From Pohlia nutans (Eukaryota; Streptophyta; Bryopsida; Bryales; Mniaceae): a stretch of DNA of 64,000 bases. Under the pieces are notes generated by a model, which saw only the letters and a list, made by a program, of their open reading frames with translations, had not been told where the DNA came from and searched no databases. The translations under genes were made by a program, and so were the position numbers. Positions within the stretch are counted from its first letter, which is position 1. Every line of letters begins with the position of its first letter. This document shows positions 1-12,007 of the stretch, piece after piece. The DNA lies in the NCBI GenBank assembly GCA_022496805.1, contig CM040085.1:22163811-22227810 (forward strand), written 5' to 3'.

Positions 1-1010
1 GCGAAAGAAATTCGAGAGGATTTGGGCGAGTGTCTTCTGAGCAAGTCCTTAATGCTCCGAGTATGCTCCGGGGCAGAACTATCTCATGAAATGCGGCTTT
101 GTGAGACTTTTGGTATGCTCTGGATGTTTACCCTTCAATTCGATCCCAAGCTACCTCGGCTACTTTTGGTTTCTAGCGACTCTTCGACTCCTCTTCTGGG
201 TAGCGGCAAGAGCTGGGATTTTTGGGGGTATTAGCTTCGATATCTTGGAGGGTTCGATAAGTGCGTCCATGTTGATTCCAGTTGCTCATAAAGTTTGACA
301 TGATATTTGATTCTTAGGATCGTGAGAAGCGAAGTGATTCAAATTGGTGATATGGAAGCTGTTTTGAGATGAGCGTCTGTGAATGTTTTCCGTTCATTAT
401 TTCCTGCCTGATCCTGATATCAATGAAAACAATATTTATTGGTACTAGTTTTATGTCGCCTTTAGTGATGATGAATTGGAAGCACACCGCCAGATACTCT
501 GTAGTTTTTGACAGACGTGTCCTCCATCCCTCATGCATTCATCGATTGAATTTGGTATGAATTGAGTTTGTTGTGCTGTATTTCTTTTGAAAGTGTGCAA
601 CTGTGCTTCACTTCAACAGATGTGAATGGGTGAGGTCCCGATGCTCATGAGCCAAGTAGGCTCTTCAGCTTTGCAACTGGATGATACGTTTCACACTTGA
701 GATTGTTACAGGGTTGGTAATCGATCGTCAAAACAGAAATCAATGATCACATATGTTGAATGTGTGGCACTTCATTTAATCGTTGCATTTTCTGTGTCCT
801 CGTCCTTGGCCTTCCAAGATTCATGTTATGCCACTACATCATAGCATTGTAGAGATTGGCATCTTCATTTGCAGTAGATTTGTCACGTTACTTGGCGATC
901 ACTGTACACGTTGTCCTAATTCGTGTCTTGATGAGGAATTATTTGTTTTACTTTTTGTTGACTGATCAGATCTGGTTGCGGAATTAGCAGGATCGCCAAC
1001 AAAGTGCAAA
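1..1010. other. Upstream region of the TNL gene, no gene seen
   Basis: No open frame here has protein-like composition on either strand. The stretch is moderately AT-rich and lies directly upstream of the first coding exon of the TIR-NBS-LRR gene, so it probably holds its promoter and 5' leader. A possible 3' splice site (gaattagcag) ends at 990, which would put a leader intron just before the start codon at 1011. No confident TATA box or other site was identified. Confidence 0.5.
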
Positions 1011-4000
1011 ATGACCGGGGACAAGAATAGAAAACTTGAAGGACATGATCTATCTGCGACCAGTGCTTCGAACACTGAATTCGGGGGTCCGTCGAACCCC
1101 ACGAGTTCAAATTCTGAAGCTGCCGATCTTCTAAGCGATGGTGATGACTACAGGTGAGATGTTGGATAATTGTTGTACCAAGTGGGCACGATGATTAGGT
1201 AGAGTTGCAAAGTACCATGCCAGTTTCTAGGGCGTCTGGTTAGTGTGTCACTTCCTAGTATTTGCTAAGCCTCAATGTTGACTGTTGCAACCCTTGCCTA
1301 ATACATGCCAGTTTGAAAGGCTTGTTCGAAAGATCGTAGATGTTGGAGAGAATTTTATATCTGGTGCTGGCCAGCCCACATCATAGTAGAGAAGTATTGA
1401 ATTATTTACTCTTGATTGTCATTTGTTCATTGACTCTGTGACCGATGGTTCTGGCAGTGATCCGGAGTGGGAACCCGAACACGATATATTTATGAGTCAC
1501 AGCGGGAAACAAAAAGACTTCACGGAGTTGGTGTGTAAGGAACTGGAAAGGTGGGGCTACAGTCCATTCTTGGACGTACGTGACGATTGTTTACCGAAGG
1601 GGAAAAGGTTTCCAGAGCTGATCTTCCGTGCTGCAAAGCAATGCCGCGTTGCAATATTGATTCTGTCGGAAGACTTCTTCACTAACTCGAAGTGGCCCAT
1701 GCTGGAGCTGGAGGCTTTCGTGGATGCACAAAAGGAATCGAGAGAGAGAAAGCTTCCAGAGGTTTTTATTCTCCCGGTGTATTTGCGGCTAACACAGAAA
1801 GAATGTACAGAGGATGAACAAAGACGTTCAGACTGGTTATCTAAATGGGAAGAGTGGCAAGAGTTGGCTGCAAGGAAGGGCGAACGGCCGATTGATGTGC
1901 ACAAGTGGGAGGTTGCTTTGAAGGTTCTCGACCCTGCAAATGGGATTGCATACGAGCAATCATCACGCGAAGCCGGGTTAATAGATAGGATTGTGAAGGC
2001 TGTCCGCGGTCTGCTTCCACCTCTGAACATGGCCAGTGATGCAGATATCCATGCGAAGGATCGCATATGCGAGGTGGGGATTGTCTCTGTTCCGGACAAC
2101 TTTGATCACTAATTCAGAAGCCTATAATTTAGCTTCACAGGAAATACTGCGAATTTGATACTTTTGAACAGAGTATTGCTTTGTACGTGTATACTGACAA
2201 TGTGCACAAAAATGGGCGTGCATCGCTTTAGAGGGTTGACATTGGCATGATGGCCTGCAGACAATAATCGGAAAGATTTCAAAGACGAAAGCATCATCAA
2301 ATGGTGCTCGTGTGGTTGGTTTGTACGGCATGGGAGGAATTGGAAAGACCTCTTTCTGTAAAGAGCTTTGCTACCGATATTACAAGGAGTTTGAAGGAAA
2401 AGTCTTTCATGCGGAACTGGGAACTGGGAAGAGCAAACGTGAGCTGCAAGAAGATGTGGTGCGGCAGTTTACAAACATACATGATGACTCTTTAAAATTA
2501 GCCAGAGACACAAAGGTGCATCATGAATTCCAACCACTTTTGAGCGTGATTGTAGTATGTGTATGCAGGTAGTGCGTATGTATTTATGATGCCTAATTTT
2601 TAAGCTCGAAGTGGATTTTAATTTGTTTAAACTCCGTTGATTAGTGGAACTATGCAATCTTTGGAGGAAGTCTACGTGTAGTGATAGTTATAACGAAATG
2701 TTTTTCATCGCTTCGTTGAAAGCTGCCGAACAGATTCTGTTTATTTTGTTTTGCAGTATGCAAGGTTGTGGAGTAGTGGGAGGCTATTCAGGAAATTTCT
2801 GAGTGTGACTGTATTTGGAATCTTATTCGTGTATTGATACTATTGCACTATTTGACTGCGAAGTTTTGGGATGATCCTAGGTTGCTGAACATCTTCGTAA
2901 TCGCATGGCCGGAGAGAAACGGGAGAACAAAGTGTTTTTAGCTTTGGACAATGTGTGGCCAGAGTCGGTAGAGGAAGCAGAGGTTTATGTGCAACAAGCA
3001 CGTTATGGCCACGGCAGCATTGTGCTGGTGACTGCTCGTTCTGTCGAAATACTGAAATCACTACAAATTGACGAAAATGACTGTTTGCGAATGCCCCAGC
3101 TAAATACAGAAGAGGCAAGACAGCTGTTCCTTTATCATGCTGCTCCTGGTTTTCAATCTCAAAGTGTTGGGGATGACAGGAGTATCCTATATTGTATCTG
3201 CAGATGTCTTTCTCCAAATTCTGATAAAGGGGTTGAGCACTTCCATCCTTTAGCACTGAAGGTTTTGGGCGCGCAAATGAAGAGACTTGAACGTAGTCCC
3301 GGGAAATGGGTGGACAGTATATTTGAAGGCAACAAGTTCGATAAGGATCGCCTGAAAGAGCATCCTCTATTTGTCATCCTGGGTATTGGTTATGACCGTT
3401 AAGAGCGGGAGGATCAACTTCTATTCATGGATGTTGCATTGACTAATCCAGGTCTGAAACATCTTTATCCAGTGGCACTTATCGAATGGTTAAGTATCGT
3501 ACATGGATCGGACATATCTATAATGAAGAAGCGGGTGGGTAATTTGCAATGATTGTTTAAGTTGTTGATTTGTAATGGTTGAGAATCCCTTTCGAGACGT
3601 GTGACTGAGAAATAGAACAATTGAATTGCTGAAAGAAACAGAGATGTTGCTTCTATAAGACACTTTGGTCGGAGACCATGGTTTGTTTTGCAGTTTTATG
3701 GGCGTCCAAGGTTAAGAAACGTTTGTGCAGAGTGGGATACTTGGAGGGCATTCGAAGCTGTGAGAACCTTTTCAGGGTTGATAGTACTACAAGGAAATGC
3801 TAAATTGTACAAATATCTGGTCAGTTGTATGACTGACAGTGGCTGACTGTTTCTTTTCACATTCTGAGGGGGTGGTATTGTGAATGTTGCAGTTGGAATT
3901 TCTGAAAGCGAGGGCGCTGCTTGAGGATACTGGAGATGGTGTGGGGCTTGTCATTGTTCATGACTTGTATCGAGAGTTTGCCGAATTTGAGGCGAACAGG

Positions 4001-5206
4001 GGTACACTGGAGGATAAACTTGTGGTGTGGCCTGGCAAGCAAGAAGCAACAACTTTTCGCAGGGAACTTGTGAAGACGCCTCCTGGTGGTCCTGACGGTT
4101 GTTGGTCAAACGTGGAAAGAGTGGGTATTGAGTGTCACGGGGAGATTCCTCATTGGCACATGGGAATAGTAGATGGAATAAAGTGGCAGCATTTTGCCAA
4201 CGTTGTGGTGCTTGTACTAATCCTTTGGTCGTCGAATCATGTGTTGGATCTGCGAGGTCTACGATGCTTGAGAAGCCTGACACTCAATGCATCAAGTAGC
4301 AAAGTAATTGGACTTGGGGAGCTGCGGAATCTTGGATGGCTTGATTTGCGTCACTTTTGTTTTGCAGTACTTTATAAGGAAATTGGTCTCTTGACAGAGC
4401 TTCAAGTGTTGCAGGTGCATAGTTTTGGCGATTGCATGTTTTGTCGTGGCCATCTCGATTTGGATCGTGGAACAGGGGATTTACAACGGTTGCAACTTCA
4501 CAACCTCGACAAGTGCATCAATTTACGAGAGGTTTCGGTGGAGTGTTCATGTTTAAAGGCATTGCCAGACCTAGGCCGGATGACATCTTTGAGAAGGGCA
4601 GTTTTTTGTTGTAGTATGGCGGCAGATGGGCCGGGTTTGGGTTCACGGTTGTCTGCGCTGCAGGAGCTGCGGTTAAAGTCGGGCTTATTTTCCATTTTGC
4701 CTCGTCTGGGTGAAGCGATGACATCGCTGCACGTTTTGGAGGTCAGTGAATGTAGTGAGGTGGAGCAGTTTCCTGAGATTCGCATGCTGAAAGGGTTGCG
4801 GAAGCTCGGAATCAGGGATTGTGTGAAGTTATCACAGCTGCCACAGCTGGATGAGTTGGTGGCATTGGAAGAGCTCTGGATACACAATTTGCCGGTGCGG
4901 GAGTTGCCAGACATGCGCTTGTTGACGAAGCTGCGAAGGATGACGTTATCACATGTTGGGCACTTGTTGGAGCTGCCAGGGTTTGTTGACTTGTTACCAT
5001 CGCAACTACGGTATTTCAGAAAAAACTCTTATTGGGGTTGCGGGTTGCATTGTGGCTGTGGCTGTGTGGTAGAGGCGGAATTGAGCGTGACTACGGAGAT
5101 GTTTGTAGACCTCTGGGAGTGCCGTGAGCTCTCGGAAAGTGTTATCACCAGCCGAATTGATCCTTTTTTTGTGGCTTGGGCTCAGAGTGGCATATTGATT
5201 CTCTAA
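1011..5206 (+). pseudogene. TIR-NBS-LRR (TNL) immune receptor gene with a premature stop
   Basis: Intracellular plant resistance receptor: TIR domain signals (NADase in active family members), NB-ARC is the nucleotide switch, LRRs sense effectors. Hand-built exons with agreeing phases: 1011-1153, 1458-2073, 2261-2515, 2881-3534, 3694-3819, 3893-5206 (about 1035 codons). Exon 2 is a TIR domain starting DIFMSHSGKQKDF, with the conserved Glu in the KWPMLELEAF stretch; the usual Cys of that motif is replaced by Pro. Exon 3 holds the P-loop GMGGIGKTS. Exon 4 holds kinase-2 VFLALDNVW, the GSIVLVTARS motif and FHPLALKVLG (GLPL equivalent). A TAA at 3400-3402 interrupts the frame between GIGYDR and EREDQLLFMDVAL, where family members have an uninterrupted SYD-L-EK-FLDVA motif. 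Exon 6 carries VHDLYREF (MHD motif) and about eight leucine-rich repeats. The frame beyond the stop is open and conserved, so this is a recent lesion, a sequencing error, or a spliced-out stop. ATG at 1011 chosen because it precedes a phase-matched exon. Confidence 0.85.
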
Positions 5207-5208
5207 AA

Positions 5209-5480
5209 TGACCCCAAAATCATGGATCAGCGCTGGCCCGTAAAACCCGGAGCCCGGAATACACGGCCATGGAATATTTTGCGGGGGTCCACGTAAGCAT
5301 AGTGTCACAGTGCAAAAAAAATTGGGGGCCTCCACGTAGGCAAGGGGTTTTGGCGACTCGACTCTCTCCTGTCTCACTCTGTTCTCACCTGTCTCACTCG
5401 GCGATGGGCGATCGAGAGTGCGCGATGGCGAGTGCGCGAGTGCGCGAGGGCGATCGACAGTTTCTGAGGGTTTCGAGAGT
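5209..5480 (+). repeat. Diverged relic of the CTATGACCCC repeat end
   Basis: Begins three bases after the TNL stop with ATGACCCCAAAATCATG and continues with tggcccgtaaaac, cggagccc, gggggtccacgtaagc and a run rich in gatcgagag/gcgag. The same order of blocks, better conserved, forms the inner end of both long inverted arms (13910-14046 and 15458-15860). It is in the same orientation as the right arm. Too diverged to set its far end exactly. Confidence 0.55.
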
Positions 5481-6460
5481 TTTCTAGAGTTTGAGTTTGT
5501 TTTAGCCAATGAAACGCCCTATCTGATCAATCACAAGTTCCTTCCTGGACAATTATGCTGAGACTGAATGGAATTGTTACTGTATGTGGTTAGATTGACA
5601 GACACAGGAAAATCTATGATGAGCAACAAGTTCAGCCACCTTTGAGCGATGGGATAAATCCTCTGACACTGCTCAGGTTCAAGCTCCAATTCTCCATGCC
5701 CTGAGCCAGGCAAGTTTTCTTGCATCCTTGAGTTCTTCCCAAGCCATCCCCAAAATCTATTAATTAAATTTTCCTTCACCCTGGATAGTCTTTCAATTGT
5801 GTCACATTCTTGTATGTTGACTGGTCAACAAATAACTATGACCCCAAAAGATGAGGTGTTAAGGTGAGAGAGGCGCTGGATTTGGAGAGTGTTGATTGCC
5901 TTTTGTTGTTTTGAAATTAACTGGTATGGCGGACATGGCGGGAGCAGTTTCTTGATTTTTGTTCAGTTTCTTTGATTTTTTTGAAAAGTTGGTTACAAAC
6001 TAGTGATTGGAGCTTTTTATGAATGTTGTGCAGGAAGAATGGAGAAAAGGATTGAAGCTTTTTATGAATGCTGTGCAGGAGGATTGAGGACTACGTTTGA
6101 TGCTTCGGTGACATTTAGGGTAGCAATTGTCCGGTGCTTCGGAACATTTTAGGGTTGCAATCGTCTCATGCTTCAATGCTTGGTGTTTAGGGTTTTAGGT
6201 TTTTACAGTTTTGGGTTTTGAGATTAAAGGCAACACCTAAACCAACAAAATTCTTTAGCCATTGGCTGAAGAAAGGTCATTGCTTTTCTTGTAATATGCA
6301 TGTTTTCAATTCTTCAATTCTGGCACAAAATTTTATTTTTACACGTGGATTTTGAGTATTTTCCGAATTTTTTTTATATTTCTTAAATATTGATTTAAAT
6401 TTTATTTTGACACGTGGCACCCCCTCAAGGGGGTCCATGTGGCAAAAGAAAAATTTAAAA
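5481..6460. other. Intergenic, no gene seen
   Basis: No credible coding frame. Two imperfect direct repeats of the phrase agctttttatgaatgytgtg lie at about 6010-6033 and 6056-6079. A second CTATGACCCC-like phrase occurs at 5836-5847 (aactatgaccccaaaag), which may be another relic of the neighbouring repeat family. A hairpin described separately occupies 6411-6443. Confidence 0.4.
6411..6443. repeat. CACGTGGCACCCCCT hairpin, copy 1
   Basis: Near-perfect inverted repeat: cacgtggcaccccct pairs with agggggtccatgtgg around a short loop. The same hairpin occurs at 14121-14157 and 17195-17233 in related flanks, all at the edges of the long inverted-repeat block. It contains a CACGTG (G-box-like) core. 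Function unknown; probably a structural part of a non-autonomous element. Confidence 0.6.
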
Positions 6461-6618
6461 AATAACACCAACCCATCTGGCATCCTTCTATTTGCTCAAA
6501 AGGTCCAATATACAAAAGCCTTGTTGAAGCCGTAACTAACAATCTTCAATGTGCAGGCAATGCTCTTCAAAAACAATCTTCAAAAAGATGAGGTCCAATT
6601 TGGTCTTCTAGGGGCTAA
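6461..6618 (-). repeat. Left inverted arm, outer segment (cut off by the retrotransposon)
   Basis: The reverse complement of this segment matches 16913-17070: shared phrases include aataacaccaaccc, caaaaggtccaatatac and ttgttgaagccgtaactaac. It continues, after removal of the retrotransposon and one copy of its 5-bp target duplication, into 12493-14046. The outer boundary is where similarity to the right arm stops, at aataacacc. Confidence 0.85.
6614..6618. repeat. Target-site duplication, left (gctaa)
   Basis: The 5 bp before the 5' LTR; the identical gctaa follows the 3' LTR at 12493-12497. The uninterrupted site is seen in the right arm (rc of cttagcccctag near 16912-16923), which confirms the insertion. 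Confidence 0.93.
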
Positions 6619-6830
6619 TGTTACGAGTAGACACTCGTCTGGACTTACTAGTACTTAGCAAAGAGGTAGTTAGGATGGTTAGGATGGTTATGGTGTCTTC
6701 TTTATAACAAGTGAGAGGAAGCTTTTTCTCTCACTTGTCATCTTGTTTACTTATGGATATTAATAAAGAATATATTATAAGAAACCTTGAGTTATTATGT
6801 AAGAGCGTCAATAGGAATGGATTCCTAACA
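6619..6830 (+). repeat. 5' LTR of the gypsy element
   Basis: 212 bp, starts tgttacgagtag and ends ggattcctaaca (TG...CA ends). Contains a plausible promoter and polyadenylation region near attaataaagaatatatt. The sequence just inside (ttataacaagtcacgag) does not match the usual initiator-Met tRNA primer site, so the primer tRNA is unresolved. Confidence 0.95.
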
Positions 6831-7535
6831 TTATAACAAGTCACGAGTGTTCACGCTCTTAGGAAATATGCAGGATATGAAGGCAAGAGGATGAGATCAA
6901 ATTCGAGCTTCCTTGCATGGCTCTCATTGGCATCAAATATTGTTTACAATGATCACCACTGCAGAATGTCATTCTCAACCAAGCAGTAATCACTGACCTA
7001 TCTATTTCGACTTCTCGGAGTTAAATTGATACAAGAAAATCAAATGGATGAGGTATTGGAGAAACGAGTGAAGCTTTTAAGTATTCTTGGACGCCTGAAT
7101 TATTTTCGACGTTGCAACCCTAAATACTTTGCATTGAAGACTGTCATTTTGCTGTCATCTTAAATTGCTACAAGTAGCATTCAAAAATGATACAAGCGTA
7201 ATTGAGTTCGAGTATGATGGGAGACTTGACCTTTGTACTTGCTCACAAATTTGTGAAGCTATACGAGGTGGTGTATCAAATCAAAGATGATCAATTATAG
7301 AGGCTGAAATAAATCGCTGAGTTTCTGAAAATCACAAATAGCGAATGAAAAAAAAAAAAAAAAAAAAAAAATCACGAACAGCGAGATGCTCAAGAAAAAG
7401 TGAAATTGGAATAAAATCCATTATCTGCAGTATTTGATTTTGACCATCTTGCCATCAAGGCTGCTTGATGGTGACATTGGATAATGGAGGTACAATCTTG
7501 ATACAACATATTACAGAAGATAAGGACCAGTAACT
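6831..7535 (+). other. Untranslated leader of the gypsy element
   Basis: 705 bp between the 5' LTR and gag with no coding frame. It should hold the primer-binding site and packaging signals. A poly-A run lies at about 7348-7370. Confidence 0.7.
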
Positions 7536-8588
7536 ATGGATCAAGAAAGACTTAACACAGAAGGTGTTCCGCCTGTGCCAAATGAAGTAGGGCCCGACTG
7601 GGCTATGTTTATACAACAACAGGTTCAGAATGTTTTCCAAGCGGCGATTCCTCATATTGTTCAACAAATTTCTAAACGAGCAACTCCTCCTCTCCCTACA
7701 CCGTTGCATGATGGAGAAACCGCGGTGTCAAATTCCAACTTATATCAAGGGGAACACCACCGCGGCAAGGCACTCAAGGTGGCGAAACTGGATAAGTTCA
7801 CTGGAAAAAAGGGAGGAGAGGTATACAAGTGGTTCGCTCAACTTCGACTGGTTTTTCGAAGCAACCCTGACACTTATAATTCTGACGAGGATAAGGTAGC
7901 GTATGCTCTTTCCTACTTAACAGGGGCAGCTCAGAACTGGGCTATGCCCATCCTTCAAGCCTTGGATGAAGGCAGGTCTCATGATTTACTGCACAATTAC
8001 GAAGCTTTCCGGAGGGCTCTTGTGGCTGTTTACGGTGAGATAGATCGACGCGGCAATGCTGAGGACCGCCTTGCAAACATTCGACAAACTGGCGCTGTGG
8101 CTAATTATATCTCAACATTCAACGAACATGCGGCCCAAGTAGAGTGGAATGAGCCAAGTCTCGTGGCTCGGTTTCGCGCTGGTTTAAAAGACGATCTTCT
8201 CAATTCCATCGCAATCGCTGAGACTCAACCTCGCACTCTCCAAGAATGGATGTCTATGGCTTCAAGAATTGACGATAGACTCTGGACGCGACAACAACAC
8301 CGGCGGCCTACGGGGTCCACTTCGGCACCACGAGAATATGCTGCACGATCCCGGCCACCTTCGATGTCAACCGGTCCCACTCCCATGGAATTAGATGCCA
8401 CGTACACCGCATCTACAGCTCTTGCTAAGACAGCGGCTGACAGATTGGAGTATCAACGTCAAGGAAGGTGCTAGGGGTGTGGGAAGATGGGTCACATACG
8501 TTCACGGTGTCCTACTAATCCTTCCAAGCCCCTTACGTTGGCTGCTACTGACGATGAAGGCTCGGAAAAAGGAGCAACCCGGGACTGA
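7536..8588 (+). pseudogene. gag: gag (capsid / nucleocapsid) of the gypsy element, stop in zinc knuckle
   Basis: Structural protein of the retrotransposon particle. The open part runs 312 codons from ATG 7536 to TAG 8472-8474. Residues about 80-230 match the retrotransposon gag domain (LDKFTGKKGGEVYKW, YLTGAAQNW, FRAGLKDDLL). The stop falls inside the CCHC zinc knuckle: the frame reads C-stop-G-C-GKMG-H-IRSR-C, so codon two of CX2CX4HX4C is TAG. The frame continues to a TGA at 8586-8588. In this family the knuckle binds RNA; the present copy would make a gag lacking it unless the stop is read through. Confidence 0.88.
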
Positions 8589-8707
8589 ACACTTGGAGGC
8601 AGTACCCGGGCACTAATAATAAGGAGGCACGTCACACGCCTCTACGTCCGAACTCAAATGAATCTGCTACATGTAATAGCTCTTATATAAATAAAGAAAA
8701 TTATATT

Positions 8708-11700
8708 TTGGCTTTATGTGTCCATGCTACCATAGATATGGAGAAACATCTGACTATGAATGTGCATATGAACAAAGTGTCGACCGTGGCACTTGTGGAC
8801 TCCGGTGCAACAGGAGTGTTCATGCACCCTGACTTTGCCAAGCACTGTAATGCTACTATCAGGTTGAAAGCTACACCACGGGAGGTTCGAGTCATTGATG
8901 GCCGAGTTATCAGCTCTGGACTCATCACTCACGAAGCAACCGTAGACTTGACCGTGGGAGATCATCAGGAGAAGTTACTTGCGGACATCACCAACACGGG
9001 GCGTTATAACTGTATCCTTGGCATTCCTTGGCTTGTTCGCCATAACCCAACCATCCGATGGTCTCAGCAAAAGGTGTTGTTCGACTCTCTCTATTGCCGA
9101 CATATGTGTTTCAGTGGTTTATCCCGGGAGGAAGGCCACAGGGAGAAACCAGCAAATCACCAACCACGAACGACCGGGCCCAACCGGGTGTCGCAGACAG
9201 ATTTTCATCAGTTAACACGGGAAGCAGCAATCTATTGCCTGGAGATTTCTGAGGTGACCTCTGTTGAGCCCACACCTATTCCGGCAGTGTATGTAGACTT
9301 AAGCGAGGCGTTCAGTGAGGAAGCGGCTAACGAACTTCCAAACCATGGTTCCGCCGACATGAAAATAGAATTTAAGGAAGGCCAGGAACCTCGTAATACA
9401 GGATTGCGTCCTATGTCCCCGATTGAATTGGAGGAGCTTCGACGTTATCTCGAGGAAAACTTGGGCAAAGGGTGGATCCGGAGGTCCAAGTCCCCCGTTT
9501 CAGCCCCTATTGTTTTCGCCAAGAAGAAAGACGGCTCTATTCGATTTTGTGTAGATTATCGCAACCTCAACAATGTCACGGTGCGAAACCGTTATCCATT
9601 GCCCTTGATTCCAGAGTTCACGGACCGCCTCACTGGTGCAAAAATATTTACGAAGTTGGATGTTCGCCAAGCTTATCATAGAATTCGTATGGCTCCTGGG
9701 CATGAATTCAAGACCGCTTTTAAAACTCGTTACGGGTTATACAAGTATTTGGTCATGCCATTTGGGTTAACCAATGCCCCGGCACAATTCCAAGCTCACA
9801 TACAAAACATTTTCAGCGATCTATTAGACATCTCAGTGGTAGTGTACTTGGATGATATCCTTATTTTTTCTACCAATTTAGAGGATCATCAAGCCGTGGT
9901 TCGCGAGGTTTTGCAGAGGTTATGCAAGCATGGTCTTTATGCAAAGGCCGCCAAGTGTGAATTTCATAAAGATTCAGTCGAATTTCTGGGCATGACAGTA
10001 TCTGCGAATGGCCTTCAGATGTGTCAAGACAAAGTTCAAGTTATTAAAGACTCGCCGACTCCAACAACGATAAAAGAACTCCAAGCGTTTCTTGGTTTTA
10101 CAAATTTTTACAGACGCTTTATAGTCGATTACTCACACGTTGCAGTTCCTTTGACAAATTTAACACAGAAAGGCCACAGTTTTCAGTGGACTCCTACGGC
10201 CGATGCTGCATTCACAGATCTTCGGTCCCGGTTTCTCAAGGCTCCGGTATTAATCCATCCCAATTTCGAGAAGCCATTAGTGGTAGAGACAAACGCTTCT
10301 GACACAGCCACCGGGGGCATCCTGTCTCAAAGGGGTGATGATGGACATCTTCATCCCTGTGCATTTCGGAGCTCTAAGATGAACCCCGCTGAAAAGAACT
10401 ATGATATTTACGACAAAGAACTTCTGAGCATTGTGCTAGCATTCCGCGATTGGCGCGTTTACCTCGAAGGTTCTCCTCACCAGGTTCGTGTCATTTCCGA
10501 TCATAAAAACTTAGAACAATTTCTATCTACAAAACATCTCAACAGACGTCAAGCTCGCTGGTCTGAGATGCTTTCGGCCTTTGATTTGGTCATTCACCAC
10601 CGGCCAGGCTCTTTGAATGGAAGGGCCGATGTATTATCTCGACGGGTGGATGTTATGGATGGGACAGATGAGAACCCTCGGCCTTTCTTGCGCCTCGCTT
10701 ACTTGGAACAAATCAAGCCGGTGTGGACTGACGCGCGCATCTTTACTCAGATAAAGGAAAACCTGAGACAGGACCCCAAGCTCAGGCCAATATTGGCGTT
10801 CTTTGAAAACAACCCGGGAGCAGCACCTGCAGACATTCGTCGTCGGTTCCAGGCATACACCTGGGAGGACGGCCTTCTCCGTTTCAAAGGAGCAGTTTTT
10901 GTTCCTGACCACGAGGAACTTCGCCGACAGATTTTACACTCGCGTCACGACGCCCCTGCTGCAGGCCATCAAGGACGTGCCAAGACCCTCGAGCTGGTGT
11001 CTCGGGATTTTTATTGGCCATCACTGTGCCGTTATATTCACCGCTACGTCGATGGCTGTGATACATGCCAGCGTTCCAAGCCCACCCACCATGCTCGCTA
11101 CGGACTTTTGCAACCTATTCCCGCCGCCGACGCTCCTTGGAAAAAAGTAACAGTGGATTTTATTGTTAAACTTCCGATAAGCAGTGGTTATGATTCTATC
11201 TTAGTGGTGGTCGACAAAAATACCAAATTGGCTCACTTTATTCTTACGAAAGAAACCATTGGTGCTAATGGCACGACGTCATTATATTTACGACACATAT
11301 GGAAGCTTCATGGTACTCCCCAGGATATTATTTCTGACCGAGGGACTGTATTTATATCAAAGTTCATGCGCCGCTTATGTCAACTCCTCTGTATTAATCC
11401 TTCTACAACAACGGCGTTCCATCCTCAATCCAACGGCCAAACAGAAAGAATAAACCAGATTTTGGAACAATATTTGCGTATGTTCACTACTCGTCGTCAG
11501 GATGACTGGGCCGACTTACTTTCGTTAGCTGAATTCGCATATAATAATTCCACTCATTCGTCGACTGGCTTTTCCCCGTTTTATGCAACATATGGGTATC
11601 ATCCTGTATTATCTTTCACTACTCCGACCTCGACCACCGTTCCGGCAGCAGAGGACCGTATAAGGCATCTTCAGGAAGTACACAACAAGGTGAAGACTAT

Positions 11701-12007
11701 GATCGACATCGCAAGTGTGCGAGCTCAACGCTATTACAATCAAGGAGTGCAGGTTCAACCCACATTCCAAGTAGGTGAGAAGGTATTCCTACGACATGAG
11801 AATATTTCAACGACGGCTCCTTCCAAGAAATTCGCATCACGATTCCTCGGTCCATTTCCAATTATTGCCAGGCTTTCTAACTTGGTTTTCAAACTTAAGC
11901 TTCCCAAGACCCTTCGAATTCATGATGTGTTTCATGTTAACCTTCTACAGCGGTACCACGAGGACACCATCGAGGGGCGGCGTCGACACCATCGAGGGGC
12001 GGCGTCG
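8708..12007 (+). CDS. pol: pol polyprotein (protease-RT-RNase H-integrase) of the gypsy element
   Basis: Single long frame, different from the gag frame, with no clear ATG at its start, so expression probably relies on recoding or a larger precursor. Order: aspartic protease (ALVDSGATG, near 8790), reverse transcriptase ([28 protein letters not shown] and the catalytic YLDD at about 9845), RNase H ([13 protein letters not shown], near 10283), integrase zinc finger (H-x-H...CDTCQ, near 10960-11075), and integrase core with D in VTVDFIV, D in ISDRGT and E in GQTERINQ, spacing DD35E, then a GPFPII-type C-terminal module. The RNase H motif is normally ETDAS; AAC at 10292-10294 gives Asn for the first catalytic Asp. 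The true frame is lost after the 22-bp duplication at 11963-12006; the open frame then runs on in a wrong phase to 12184. Confidence 0.93.
11963..12006 (+). repeat. 22-bp tandem duplication that shifts the pol frame
   Basis: Two exact 22-bp units beginning gacaccatcgag lie at 11963-11984 and 11985-12006. As 22 is not a multiple of three, the second unit moves the reading frame between the integrase C-terminus and the chromodomain. Likely a replication slippage or template-switch event in this copy. Confidence 0.93.

Noticed and set aside
1557..2099. 180-codon minus-strand frame opposite the TIR exon
   Set aside because: It is the antisense of a well-supported TIR domain and shows no domain of its own.
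4498..4914. 138-codon minus-strand frame opposite the LRR exon
   Set aside because: Antisense shadow of the leucine-rich repeats; composition mirrors the sense strand.
6831..6850. Primer-binding site complementary to initiator-Met tRNA
   Set aside because: The bases after the 5' LTR do not show the expected tggtatcaga-type match, so no site was annotated.
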